DNA of 31,685 bases, taken from IMG/VR virus record IMGVR_UViG_3300008459_000226, positions 1 to 31,685 of that record; one strand, written 5' to 3'. The stretch's first letter is position 1; each line of letters opens with the position of its first letter. Positions 12,401 to 17,914 of this stretch are shown piece by piece. Origin of the DNA: a virus. The notes under the pieces were generated by a model, which was not told the DNA's origin, did no database searches, and saw nothing but the letters and a program-made list of their open reading frames with translations. Made by a program: the position numbers and the translations under genes.

Positions 12401-14143
12401 AGCAGCAATATCACTAATTATTTTGTCAGTCTCTTGCTCTTTTGCGTAAACAATGGAAAGTGCTCCATTTTTATCTAAACCTTGATTATCCAATATGATT
12501 AATTGGAATGCTGGAATTTGTCTCATTTGTCTAACGAATCTATTAGGTGTGATAGTTTTATTTTTAAACCTTTGATTGTTGATGTCATGAAATAAAGCGT
12601 CAACTTTACCTCTAACACCGATTAACTTAAGAAACGCGTTCATAAGTCTATTAAACAAATTAACAATTGATAAGTTACTAGTAGATGGTTTATTAGTTTT
12701 AGTAAAAGCTTGATATCTATCAGCTAAATACTCTTCATAAACTAACTGTTCTAGTTCTTGTTTTGATAAAGATTCATAATTACTTACTGAATCTCTTAAC
12801 TTATCAATCTTATCATTAAGCTGTTTTTCAGAAAGATTCATTTCTTTCCTAGCTTCATTAATATATAGATCTATTTCATTATCATTTAAGAACATTCTAA
12901 ATACAGCATGAAATGCTTCATGATATTCTGTACCTTGTTCTGCAGCTTTTTCATTTAGGTAAATTAGATTATTAAAAAATAAACCAAATGGAACACCAGA
13001 TACTTTCATGTTATCCATAACAGTTTCAATATCAGTAGATACTTCAACAGCATCTCCTAATATAGCTCTAATGTTTTCTTTTGCTTTATCTATTTTAATT
13101 CTAGATTCTTCAGGTGCAGCTTGTGGTTGTAAACTAAATGGTAACGCTTCATAATATGGATCAATTAATTTAATAAGAACATCTATTTCTCCATAAAAAT
13201 CATTAATATCAAATTTAGTAATAAATTCTTCTAATGCTTCAGAATAAATATTACTATTTAATAATTGTAACATACCTAAGTATACATTAGTTTTATTACT
13301 ACTTAATAATAAATCAGTTACAGGTTTAATTAAATCATTATCAATTAAACCGTTAAGAATAGGATAAATTTTTTCTTTAAATCCATCTTTAGAAACAGAA
13401 AAATCACTTGATCTAATATATTGAAGTAAAGGAAGTAGTTTAGATCTTATTAAATTTTTATCTAAGTCATTAATAACAAGATTATATTCTTTATTTATTA
13501 TAAAAGTAGTTGTTTTACCTTCTGTATTACGATAATTTCTTCTATTATAATTAATATTTTCAGGTAATTTATATAAATTATCAAGATTTTTTATTACTAA
13601 TTCTTTAAAGTTATTATATAAAGGTAAATTATCATTAATAAAAGATCGTAAATTTTTATCTTTTGTTACAGATGCAAGTTTATAAAAGAATTCATTAACA
13701 AAATAATCATCAATAAATGTATCTGGCGGACCATATAAGTTTAAATAAAGTTGACTTAAATCTTGTACATCTATTATATCATAACCTAAATTAATAAAAT
13801 TATATTTTAGATTATCTAAACTTTGTTGATAATCATCAGTAATATTAATCCATAATTTATTTAAAATTAATAATGATTCTTTATTATTAAGTTCTAAAAA
13901 TTTATTAATTGTTTCTTCTAACATTGGAAAATCATCTGAATTAACTAAATTTTGTACCATACTCTCTGAATTATTAAAGTTTAAGTATAATTTAGCTGCT
14001 TCTTCTTTTAATATAATAGGATCATTAATTGTATCTGAAAAATGTTCTACATATTTATCAAAGACTTTTGATGGCCTACCGAATGGATCTAATACTTCTA
14101 CTATTTCGTTAGTATTAGGATCTCTTTTTATTTGACATATCAT
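422..14143 (-). CDS. Giant crAss-like virion RNA polymerase polyprotein (zincin + SLOG + RNAP)
   Basis: At 4573 residues this gene fills 43% of the window. Visible domains in order: a zincin-like metallopeptidase with HEAFH at 408-412 and a possible third ligand in EEYLAD (470-475); a conserved block with SASK near 1730-1740 resembling a core block of crAss-like RNA polymerase; a SLOG/MoCo-carrier-like Rossmann domain near 2050-2200 (GLQTGID at 2060); then the RNA polymerase catalytic motif DFDID (2363-2367) preceded by KVVDFLPLALGD. Long charged helical stretches follow near 2440-2700. In phi14:2 the homologous DFDID protein is a single-chain polymerase packaged in the virion that transcribes early genes; the same job is inferred here. 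The rest, notably the last ~1800 residues, I cannot assign. The gene has its own upstream hairpin boundary and a terminator. The start ATG at 14143 is the first in frame after the hairpin at 14178-14225. Confidence 0.85.
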   Translation of the reverse strand: MICQIKRDPNTNEIVEVLDPFGRPSKVFDKYVEHFSDTINDPIILKEEAAKLYLNFNNSESMVQNLVNSDDFPMLEETINKFLELNNKESLLILNKLWINITDDYQQSLDNLKYNFINLGYDIIDVQDLSQLYLNLYGPPDTFIDDYFVNEFFYKLASVTKDKNLRSFINDNLPLYNNFKELVIKNLDNLYKLPENINYNRRNYRNTEGKTTTFIINKEYNLVINDLDKNLIRSKLLPLLQYIRSSDFSVSKDGFKEKIYPILNGLIDNDLIKPVTDLLLSSNKTNVYLGMLQLLNSNIYSEALEEFITKFDINDFYGEIDVLIKLIDPYYEALPFSLQPQAAPEESRIKIDKAKENIRAILGDAVEVSTDIETVMDNMKVSGVPFGLFFNNLIYLNEKAAEQGTEYHEAFHAVFRMFLNDNEIDLYINEARKEMNLSEKQLNDKIDKLRDSVSNYESLSKQELEQLVYEEYLADRYQAFTKTNKPSTSNLSIVNLFNRLMNAFLKLIGVRGKVDALFHDINNQRFKNKTITPNRFVRQMRQIPAFQLIILDNQGLDKNGALSIVYAKEQETDKIISDIAALVYHEIRKDQSDVKPDIVTVFNKVMEERFNFYNPDSEENSEIINIIAEKKGDAAADKKYNELIKIQEIFNVNNEENKHNIDVILDGLKDKYKLFNFNPFDDDYFDENKADNREMLDITNVEIGGFDMIPNQLREFMSLVTYEVEDEYTGRKIFKSVDGSVVYNGLIKSLASKDFTDVMDEFEKFVEYGNDMSRAVYQALKEITKHNSDEYDNEHQLVNLFRITFDKEKLSYLQTLIDSDTRQSIVINALNEDVDQVQIKDWYANWDNNKLSDILNDPKQRALYDRYFKALEDLIFEDSLILIKNANGNSVEYKKIFKDVITKFNEGFKVQKKDTELNIPSFEKLTGMTLSEGLIIFSILDNFYNENVDLFKVLIPKKDQNFYTSFKELLVKSQDENKIAEGLTKNSLDQIKKIMFKSDEQVTDLKNYYEFKVQKLREQGRDSSKFQINPNEYRNIYIPFPDREYLDENNKTETKVEDVLGFIKKIANANALFDETVTESSFQDANQNQRYSHVLKSYQSVATRRLRDKAKRDKLAAKYPGTVKNNYLLSGTQAMTESIFKDFKFENTGDLRQTPLKPRDEKGKIIEGFSRSTTKEGKGVTSKTIDFKSLNLLQLTLFKERKVKKIKNEAGLVTEVESSYFIPKIFETKSTDEAIQLPVNNVRNNDKFFDLENGGMTDSAVDTIFDLLLSEISLIDRVENELNEGIESLLDFMSRQNNSEERLNLQLELAKLENKEYNTENLSTEEAFDVINQQGEDIKRKQEIKNILSEGYTGPILYEDFHIQTDGKGNLKRNKDGSLKGVGRGFDLWNFKELMKYSNNLKSYVKARKELANMMLLEKTKDLTPDELNKKSKLEATIKRNSPTQIEKEIKDAIREMFTKDLNNYHNRLSSYKIISKSTDGKIDNLLVPFDENKYKNVEDFIGDFYFNDFINSLSYNLLIDKDPRIRKNETDAVKRNAGSLAFGPNAGQGEFTVAYRDEQEQEYDIVTGKKEKINRDDGQAHMSTDRFIFILKRNGKLGDSIKPIIDKIRFGEKLTWDELKKLDSLNATFNSVKGVYFDGEIYHKLSYAILIRELTSWLPKENQAKANELKSKIKELEASVGFRKNNSDVKDKVKKLWDEYETLWEPRDNHKVLHNMRVNMQLNGIDEVLPKSASKLITPVVATDVNGYHDFSYNTSKRKNEFWRLQVETPSGKTKITFMSQLLQIIDNEQDKSRLAAIRGEVYEISDVVKKYRQALTDRVRNSVEHAISVLGYFDGDGKFQRDMVNFQKKIKQVLLNSGSDEVLLDFFREFSVDGKSSKYNFNIPAIAEKFEQQFLAHFSKNVLQQVVPGRKVSLISDYGNEVIVDQNDNVITRLSIDENPEKYYEKNKDTGKWSLKKEYKTRRLRWSESDQLQGFRIGDKLITQDDVSSDLFNLIINELNDKKVTDEVFDNNMLVFLSRNNELLREYIRLKTSLLIDSRTKKPIKEKYKVRVNKVISGLQTGIDTLGLLLAKEIGGLEIGGTTTSDFGNEKGKGANKKLAEELGVVAISDELQNRYDAENPKSKKGSSYYNARTEQNVINSDVTIYFSEGAKDSAGLISTRKFAEKHGKPFFLYGKDFNTDEELRELLSKVPHGTINIAGNREGGEGTNTEKLSDEFKSDVEYILTNIFSPYTELEETDPNVTVNYAKLRSLLSTVKQASVSEVMMPAWSKEIFNLKSNDIIDYKTLEEFKAISDKLTEEDYRRHKTNKKAIDSILQMFATRIPTEDKRSMISFKVVDFLPLALGDVAVLPLETVLFSGEDFDIDSKYTLLKDFYTTTDDKGNTNFHVYGEYTIKELRSMYNPNNLPEISDDEILNMHLFEEYIKHIAKDNSNVRFDLEEAKAILIGEQYKGVNVFYENDKLVKELRTELETIRNEADEIGKEIKLLKQEDEKLRNEYIGFKSDLETVNLLNVNIDFELNSLPDNESTRFISDANNIFKRFSKEEHDELSKLSKQEWELSSSKEYTDYLEEQQPNNDDFSKYIDILNSLSNTDKINDTTRQGLESYVDMLNLTEKGEKIAEQALYQLSQIKDKAAKLKEKYPVVKELEKVTSEINLILSEKIKNAINNKGVNVKLTNSKEHYKLKTKIYREAKNTIREFRNSVIEGRGYDSAVNISRNKNQKWNQLQSVRDARNELIEEVKPKNQRIAELFKLLSEQKKLVSTYNLQALLIAMRMNKLPSSLEEFLNHPHYKRLNNSAINNEIVDMVSLLYLNSGMDKVRYESTDLEPFHGDGKENSTNIGLSKTMLLLTGRNIDDFLYNSAEGKMQAKEANKLGAQLIGPVAITNIVKAVLARSKTNMTKSAIIFDGKTYDNLSSYESEDIGFNIVLTDEGEYQINLEVDAEGKPKIFKDKRIMAEISLLLAAMTDNAKHGDAFKLNLSLNTLGTYTYLMSLGIGTNRSMLLANQPALYEFNKLNSSKTSAVMSSDDIRNAENLNEIKTIQKKYEEIRAALENEILNAIKNDKSLDTVNYNNSKMSFTDFVKLQTQSLKNEDLDDISLNSLELFNSIKTFKDSGIDYLNETTTGFIDKAKSIKNLNELKELYSAIVTQSHVIKAFDKLQKQSKTFSSINALLRLNQGLPSSFYELQNLWDMIDTFQIDTEALLKGSSYYTKLSKSSNAIYDIQDVLEENQDMKQMLIHFLKINEISKEFVISQTDFFDGVFNKIVENLRLGIKDRANSLKQIKKDLSSFLTLNAYRNSFVRRGERVPFGPELLYTNLVDPNLPNEMLSKTLSQQLEDLLNDSDPNVSDAIKNNIFIKTIRSEVNKIASDDINLFSNNPYGISINLDLITADTRKKIDPDLRKRIVNGFRELMSSTDGKIRQFADNLFYYTIVKDGMQFKNSSFIKYLPAEIYQDYSDILEKVNTALRNNVWESTDKIEGLQDLVGMSKKEIENSFISLFARDIENRSLLKSVTDAQLSNISTNIKIELDSEIDIFTSSEEEIYAGFDHDNISVDVSHLFDYSKARIALYESEDNEMPLLTTIYKSGLLDQIDNKNLYEIFEKFLDSQEQKSIRKLIGYSNKNEFNNILSKEKNISNTEVAKKVKSELTSVINPIVKNTPFNGVYDKNGLVIGLEFPLFFVMEKQPPRPDFDNMTEEEQIAYEKREIEYETFVLVSFDGMPSDVKDKVTLDELEEKNKYKYKGRKAVYVKVDNIHTSIYNYLYTPQEYKHLMLRLVEMQKKVIAPLSQLLNKDGVKADIQLDSLTEIGEVFAESKDSFAYNLEMTENPQLPGGSLLKVVEDFKKDGDTTNSFSKSEEKLLSKRMFGNERYKLINDSTLSVNLLSDSDKNHLKNENVLIKPVTNKDVLSKLDLKIGETALITINNVVYKVTSKGVTTPYDIVSQLGLDKKNIKSELSPFISEYNNDMNNWLGYDRTSDEYLPFKGKSTQIYQIQPYYEKEVSKVLENRNRPNYGVKEVITVFSDNLSNLKLHGLQIVDEVNTEGFIPKVAKLYMEKSPNIVVVFDNGSSETQASINIVVNNNVEEVADKVTNAQKGLFVIDTKGNMDEQIQDLKNFFIVNNIPNVYNKVMIIKSKNDNSDYTSYIKSALTNELQSVGLSQNLSVYFTVTKITNDLRKLGYLVKPDDILSKGTIDVLPSLLTKSEDGKKLYTYILQNADKIKAESDMYIRSRTVLSDKTESDLQNIVKKTRITKTLPHNMKHIEPDRNGLSMSPMRDDLVSQNIKTTYDAIISFLRTQTSRKFADISDMSVGEIVKITSKGRAPIYVKITNISDKSVNELLSEDYAKLGLKYDPNNLKIKDLQKSEYARNWSKKQGWDISYMMLNMDSIKDKYDVDFEYIPNIDQYARDTNQTITDNKFGFVINDEFGYNKNKALNANGFIGYTDVKSIKSKVNDYLRSASNQGIATNDNIIADSSSQIFVAVPANNTMSEDVKKKIINKAIEILNANGTLLMNNLVRANNEYNISGEGVILKELYERFNNLTATNVVNYTEYSLSNFEKDLETDGQVNKDCK

Positions 14144-14177
14144 ATATTTTTATTATATCTTTTTTTATTAAAAAATA

Positions 14178-14225
14178 ATACGCGTATTTCTTTATTATCG
14201 CAATGATAATAAATAGTACGCGCAT
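14178..14225 (-). terminator. Long two-tier hairpin with U-rich tail, likely operon terminator
   Basis: The minus-strand RNA can form an outer 9-bp stem (AUGCGCGUA with UACGCGUAU, one G-U), a small internal loop, and an inner 9-bp stem (UUUAUUAUC with GAUAAUAAA) around a 5-nt loop. UAUUUUUUAA follows. It fills most of the 95-nt gap between the HNH gene and the giant gene and probably separates the replication operon from the giant transcript. The near-symmetric ACGCG arms could alternatively bind a regulator. Confidence 0.7.
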
Positions 14226-14238
14226 TAATCTCTTAATC

Positions 14239-14802
14239 TTACTTAGATACAATTAAATCTTTTGTCCTATAGACAAGAGCTCTTGCTATAATTATACTAT
14301 CCTCTGTCCTCGAATCAGACTTAAATTTATTATAATTGTTAAGCACAATTTGAGTATTATCCATAGTATAACCTTTATCAGAATCAATTCTATCAATAGA
14401 TGGAGCATATGGACTTAGTTTATCCAGATGACCATTTTTTGAATATTGTTTTATTTCAAAAGGTAGTCCAGTAACTGAACAAATACCCTCTCGTAATCTT
14501 GATTCTATCCACTCTATGCTTAAATCAAAATCTAAATTCTTAGATTTAGATCTTGAATAAGCACTGTTCCACAGAGTTCTTGCTCTATATTTAATTGGAT
14601 TATTTTTAGCATAGTTCTCAAGATATTTTCGACGCATCTCTTTACGTTCAAGTTCTCTATTTTTATCATCAATTTTCTTTTGAACAGATTTTGCCTTTCT
14701 CTTATAATGACCATGCTCCACTAATAATTCGGATATTTGATTTGCATTTAAATCAAACATGAATTTATGGATTAAGTTAAGTTCTTTATTACTATATCTC
14801 AT
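14239..14802 (-). CDS. HNH homing-type endonuclease
   Basis: This 187-residue protein ends in a compact HNH domain: SVTGLPF at 109-115, SIDRID at 135-140, GYTMDNTQIV at 144-153, and conserved N and K residues in NNYNKFKS (155-162). The first His of the motif is replaced and the zinc-ribbon cysteines are missing apart from one, as in many phage HNH nucleases of this type. The N-terminal 60 residues are basic and helical and may bind DNA. The ATG at 14802 lies one base after the dUTPase stop, so I prefer it to a TTG 21 bases upstream inside dut. It is free-standing, not in an intron, and its neighbourhood is a typical landing place for selfish endonucleases. Its target is unknown. Confidence 0.82.
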   Translation of the reverse strand: MRYSNKELNLIHKFMFDLNANQISELLVEHGHYKRKAKSVQKKIDDKNRELERKEMRRKYLENYAKNNPIKYRARTLWNSAYSRSKSKNLDFDLSIEWIESRLREGICSVTGLPFEIKQYSKNGHLDKLSPYAPSIDRIDSDKGYTMDNTQIVLNNYNKFKSDSRTEDSIIIARALVYRTKDLIVSK

Positions 14803-14803
14803 A

Positions 14804-15274
14804 TTAGTTTCCAGTAGAACCAAATCCTCCGCTACCTCTTTCTGTTTCCATTAGAGATTCAGATTCAATGAATTCTACATCAGTTAATTTCTCAAAACTA
14901 ATTTGTGCTATTTTATCACCTACATCATATAATTTTTCAGGCATTGTATCTGGATCAATATACTCTGAATCCATATAAATGAAGTTAGGAGCAGCAAGTT
15001 TAAACCTTACTTTCCATTCTCCACGATAATCTGAATCAATTACACCTACAGAATTGCACATAGTAAGATCATAATTACTGATGCTACTTCTTGGAAATAT
15101 TTTACCAACATATCCTTCCGGAATTTCAGTAGAAAACCCAAGACCGTATTCAACGTATCTTTCATTATGATTTATTGATGTAGCAATTACATCATAACAT
15201 GCTGCAGATTCAGTAGATTTAGTAGGTAATTTAGCTTTGTCATTTAACAATTTAATTTGTATTTGTTGCTTCAT
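14804..15274 (-). CDS. dut: dUTPase (dUTP pyrophosphatase)
   Basis: This trimeric-type dUTPase hydrolyses dUTP to dUMP and pyrophosphate, keeping uracil out of new phage DNA. All five family motifs are visible in 156 residues, the normal length: AACYDV (24-29), PRSS (61-64), NSVGVIDSDYRG (74-85, with the catalytic Asp in IDSDY), GDKIAQ (119-124), and the glycine-rich C-terminal arm ERGSGGFGSTG (145-155) that closes over the substrate. The start codon overlaps the end of the preceding gene by 23 nt, which suggests translational coupling. The UDG-like protein at 17915-18622 is the other uracil-related gene in this operon. Confidence 0.97.
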   Translation of the reverse strand: MKQQIQIKLLNDKAKLPTKSTESAACYDVIATSINHNERYVEYGLGFSTEIPEGYVGKIFPRSSISNYDLTMCNSVGVIDSDYRGEWKVRFKLAAPNFIYMDSEYIDPDTMPEKLYDVGDKIAQISFEKLTDVEFIESESLMETERGSGGFGSTGN

Positions 15275-15911
15275 AAGTTATAATTTTTACTAAGTTATTA
15301 TTAAATTCTTTTTGAATAATTTTGTTAATAATCTGCATGTTTAATTTTTCAGGAATAACAATGATAGTTTTAAGATTAGGATATTTGTTATAAAGCTTTC
15401 TACAGCACAAAGCAAATGATATATAATCAACTTTATTGTTAATTATATAATGTGCACTAGAAATCTTAATATTAATATTCTTATTAGGTAAATTAAAATT
15501 GACTACATCGATATTACCTAAATCTTGAATAGTTGAATCTGTAGAATAATTTACAATTAATTCATACTCACCACTCGTTGTGTAATAAGAAATATCTTCT
15601 TTATAGTCATCATGTTTAATATCATACAGTTCATTAAACTGTAGTTCTGATTCATTAACAAACTTTTGTCTAAAGTTATTTATTAACTCTTGAGTTGGTT
15701 TTTGAGAAGTTGTAACCTTGTTAGCTAATAAAGTTTTAATCTCATACGTCATTAACTTTACAGTTAATTTATCAGGATCAGAACTTAAATAAGCATGTAA
15801 AGTTTTAGGATCTATAAGATCAGTAATTACAAACTCCTCATTCTTATGAGTTATAGCTTTAGATATGTACGGTTCAATTAGATACTCTGTTGAGTGAAAT
15901 TTAAATTGCAT
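15252..15911 (-). CDS. Hypothetical protein, 219 aa
   Basis: I do not recognise this protein. It is soluble, with no signal peptide or membrane segment. The middle is predicted beta-rich (residues ~105-150) and the C-terminal third alternates beta and alpha (a TIIVIPEK strand near 185 followed by helices), loosely like a Rossmann or nuclease fold, but no catalytic motif is evident. It starts with ATG at 15911, 4 nt after the upstream gene, and overlaps dut by 23 nt. It is therefore transcribed with nucleotide-metabolism and nuclease genes. Confidence 0.85.
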   Translation of the reverse strand: MQFKFHSTEYLIEPYISKAITHKNEEFVITDLIDPKTLHAYLSSDPDKLTVKLMTYEIKTLLANKVTTSQKPTQELINNFRQKFVNESELQFNELYDIKHDDYKEDISYYTTSGEYELIVNYSTDSTIQDLGNIDVVNFNLPNKNINIKISSAHYIINNKVDYISFALCCRKLYNKYPNLKTIIVIPEKLNMQIINKIIQKEFNNNLVKIITYEATNTN

Positions 15912-15915
15912 TTGT

Positions 15916-16512
15916 TTATTCTTTTAATTCTGTTTGATATAAAAAGTTAACATCAAATAATTCTTCTTCATTTTTTACTTTGCTATCAAACTCTTTATCC
16001 CAGAGTTCATTAGCTAAGTCTTCTTCTAACTCTAGTTCTTTAACTAAAGTTTGATAATATTCTTGAGAGTGTTTTAAAACATGATATTCTTTACTTAATC
16101 CTATTTTCTTACTGATTGTATCATAAACAATAAATTTATCTTTATCAGAATCCAGTAAATGTTCTGAATACATTTCACTAAATTTAGAATTAATAAAGTT
16201 ACTCAAGCTTTTACCACCCATAGTTTTAAACATAATTATTGCTAAATTATCATCACGATTTCCTACATGATAAGAACCTAAATAATATTTAGTAATACTC
16301 TTTAACTTAGTTATTTTATTTTCAAATTGATCATCTACTTTTACAAGTACATAAAATATACCATCTTCCATTTTAGAGTCATTTACAGACTTATCTCCTA
16401 AATAGACATTGAGTATATTAAAAGAAAATAAAATACTTTTTATTTCATTATTATAATATAAATTAACAGTCGGTTCAAATAGATACCGATATGTTTTTGT
16501 TTTCTTTAACAT
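15916..16512 (-). CDS. Hypothetical protein, 198 aa
   Basis: I do not recognise this protein. The N-terminal 120 residues look beta-rich with aromatic and hydrophobic strands (for example GIFYVLVKV near 51-59 and LAIIMFKT near 89-96). The C-terminal 60 residues are acidic and helical (ELELEEDLANELWDKEF). There are no cysteine clusters, signal peptide or membrane segments. It is packed between the 5'-3' exonuclease (8 nt upstream) and the 219-residue protein (4 nt downstream), so it is likely part of the same replication and repair transcript. No function is proposed. Confidence 0.85.
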   Translation of the reverse strand: MLKKTKTYRYLFEPTVNLYYNNEIKSILFSFNILNVYLGDKSVNDSKMEDGIFYVLVKVDDQFENKITKLKSITKYYLGSYHVGNRDDNLAIIMFKTMGGKSLSNFINSKFSEMYSEHLLDSDKDKFIVYDTISKKIGLSKEYHVLKHSQEYYQTLVKELELEEDLANELWDKEFDSKVKNEEELFDVNFLYQTELKE

Positions 16513-16520
16513 TTAATATT

Positions 16521-17306
16521 TTAATTACAATCATTAAACACTTTGATTTGAATATCATCAATGTTATTATGATTTCTTAATATGTAAACAAGTGAAAAAT
16601 TTTCTTTAATTCGATCTTCATAATCGAAAGGATAAACTTTTTTGTATTCTTCAATAACAACTTGTTTACATTCTTCTCTATTAGCACAATCTTTTAAGAG
16701 AGAATATGTTTTAACAGGACCATATTTAGGTAGTCCTGGTATATTATCAGCGGTATCCCCCATTAACATTTGAGCGTATAAAGATTTATAACCTGTGGCA
16801 TCAAGTTTCTTCTTATCATCATTATAATATATATAACAGTTATCATCAGATACTATAGTTCTCTGATGTGTTTTTAAATTATAATGTATACCATTAACTT
16901 GAGGTAAATCTTTATCTATACTTGCAATAACAGCTTTATAAGAATATACATTCTCAACACTCTCATTACAAAAAGAATTAATTCTTTCAGATAATATAGC
17001 TGCTAAGTCATCAGCCTCTATACCATCAATAACAATAAATTTATATTCTTTAATAAGAAGATCTCTTATTTCATAAAAATAAAGAGGCTTTTCAAATTTA
17101 CGATTACCTTTATATTCTTTTGTTACAGCAACTTTCTTTCTGAAATTATTCTTACCGTCAAGTATACCGATATAAAGATTAGTATCACAATTTTTTAATA
17201 CATCTTTTATATGAGCATGAATAGTTTCTTTATAATCTTCTTTGTTGCCATGTATGTAAAGAAGACAAGTTGCATCAAAAATTACAATTTGTTTATCTAT
17301 TTCCAT
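16521..17306 (-). CDS. 5'-3' exonuclease / flap endonuclease (PIN-like FEN family)
   Basis: This 261-residue protein matches the 5' nuclease family of T7 gp6, T4 RNase H and the Pol I N-terminal domain. Metal-binding acidic residues are visible at D11 (IFDAT), D50 (GILDG), E97-A-D99-D100 (GIEADDLAA), D131 and D133 (SIDKD), and D184 and D187. The helix-3-turn-helix DNA-binding motif GDTADNIPGLPKYGPVKT is complete (183-200). It probably removes RNA primers and flaps or resects ends for recombination. There is no polymerase domain, consistent with the separate family B polymerase at 26156-29099. It lies 3 nt downstream of the PD-(D/E)XK nuclease gene. Confidence 0.93.
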   Translation of the reverse strand: MEIDKQIVIFDATCLLYIHGNKEDYKETIHAHIKDVLKNCDTNLYIGILDGKNNFRKKVAVTKEYKGNRKFEKPLYFYEIRDLLIKEYKFIVIDGIEADDLAAILSERINSFCNESVENVYSYKAVIASIDKDLPQVNGIHYNLKTHQRTIVSDDNCYIYYNDDKKKLDATGYKSLYAQMLMGDTADNIPGLPKYGPVKTYSLLKDCANREECKQVVIEEYKKVYPFDYEDRIKENFSLVYILRNHNNIDDIQIKVFNDCN

Positions 17307-17309
17307 CTT

Positions 17310-17861
17310 TTAACTTTTGTTAGTAAACTCTGATAATGTTTTTATCTTCCATTTCAAAGTTCTCAATTTACCTTTTTTGGTATAAGAGAATTTATTTGGT
17401 GTAAATGTGCTAGCAAATAAACCGTTCTTTGAATGTAAAGGCATTATCTTATTTACATAAATTTTATACCTATAGTACATTTGTTTTTGTATTATAGGAA
17501 ATTTTATAGTACTACTATTACCTCTAGCTGCAAATGTACCCTTGACATCTACAACTGAATAATATTTGTTTGTTAGTTCATCTTTATGAGCAAAGTGTTT
17601 TGATCTTAGCTCGACTATAATTGATTTAAATTTAGAGTCTTCAGTAAAATAAAATATATCTTTAGCTTTATCTTCCCATACGATAATGAAATCAGGTTTA
17701 TAGATAGAAGCTCTAAGTATTACTTTGTCTTTTATTTTTACTTCAGGAAAAAGTTCATATTCAGGTTCTCTTTTGATACTATGAATATACCCTTCTTCTC
17801 TTAATTCATTTAACCAATCATAATAATATTCTTCTTCTGGTGAATCAAATGTCATAATCAT
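17310..17861 (-). CDS. PD-(D/E)XK nuclease, DUF1064-like
   Basis: This 183-residue protein has the arrangement of small phage PD-(D/E)XK nucleases of the DUF1064 type: an N-terminal helix with acidic residues (SPEEEYYYDWLNEL, 7-20), YKPDF (54-58), and DVKG (105-108), giving the D...DxK active site, followed by a helix that begins at the PIIQKQMYYRY segment. Members are thought to act on branched or flap DNA, so a junction or debranching nuclease is the likely role. I chose the ATG at 17861. A TTG 60 bases upstream would add 20 residues encoded by the hairpin at 17868-17889 and overlap the UDG-like gene, which is less likely. The next gene is the 5'-3' exonuclease. Confidence 0.82.
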   Translation of the reverse strand: MIMTFDSPEEEYYYDWLNELREEGYIHSIKREPEYELFPEVKIKDKVILRASIYKPDFIIVWEDKAKDIFYFTEDSKFKSIIVELRSKHFAHKDELTNKYYSVVDVKGTFAARGNSSTIKFPIIQKQMYYRYKIYVNKIMPLHSKNGLFASTFTPNKFSYTKKGKLRTLKWKIKTLSEFTNKS

Positions 17862-17867
17862 TAGAAA

Positions 17868-17889
17868 GGGTGCCAGTTTCCCAGCACCC
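17868..17889 (-). other. Intercistronic hairpin with GAAA tetraloop
   Basis: The minus-strand RNA GGGUGCUGG-GAAA-CUGGCACCC forms a 9-bp stem (with U-G and G-U pairs) closed by a GNRA tetraloop. It lies in the 53-nt gap before the nuclease gene, 6 nt from its ATG. It is unusually GC-rich for this genome. Only three U follow, so a classical terminator is unlikely. Translation control, RNA processing or RNA protection are possible roles. Confidence 0.75.
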
Positions 17890-17914
17890 GTGACCTTTAA
17901 AATACTTAATACTA

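Noticed and set aside
14152-14157. TATAAT sequence before the giant gene as a promoter -10 box
   Set aside because: It is only 8 nt from the ATG, in extremely AT-rich sequence, with no convincing -35 element. Bacteroidota and crAss-like promoters also differ from this consensus.
14803-14823. TTG start extending the HNH protein by 7 residues into dut
   Set aside because: An ATG one base after the dut stop is available and starts a normal N terminus.
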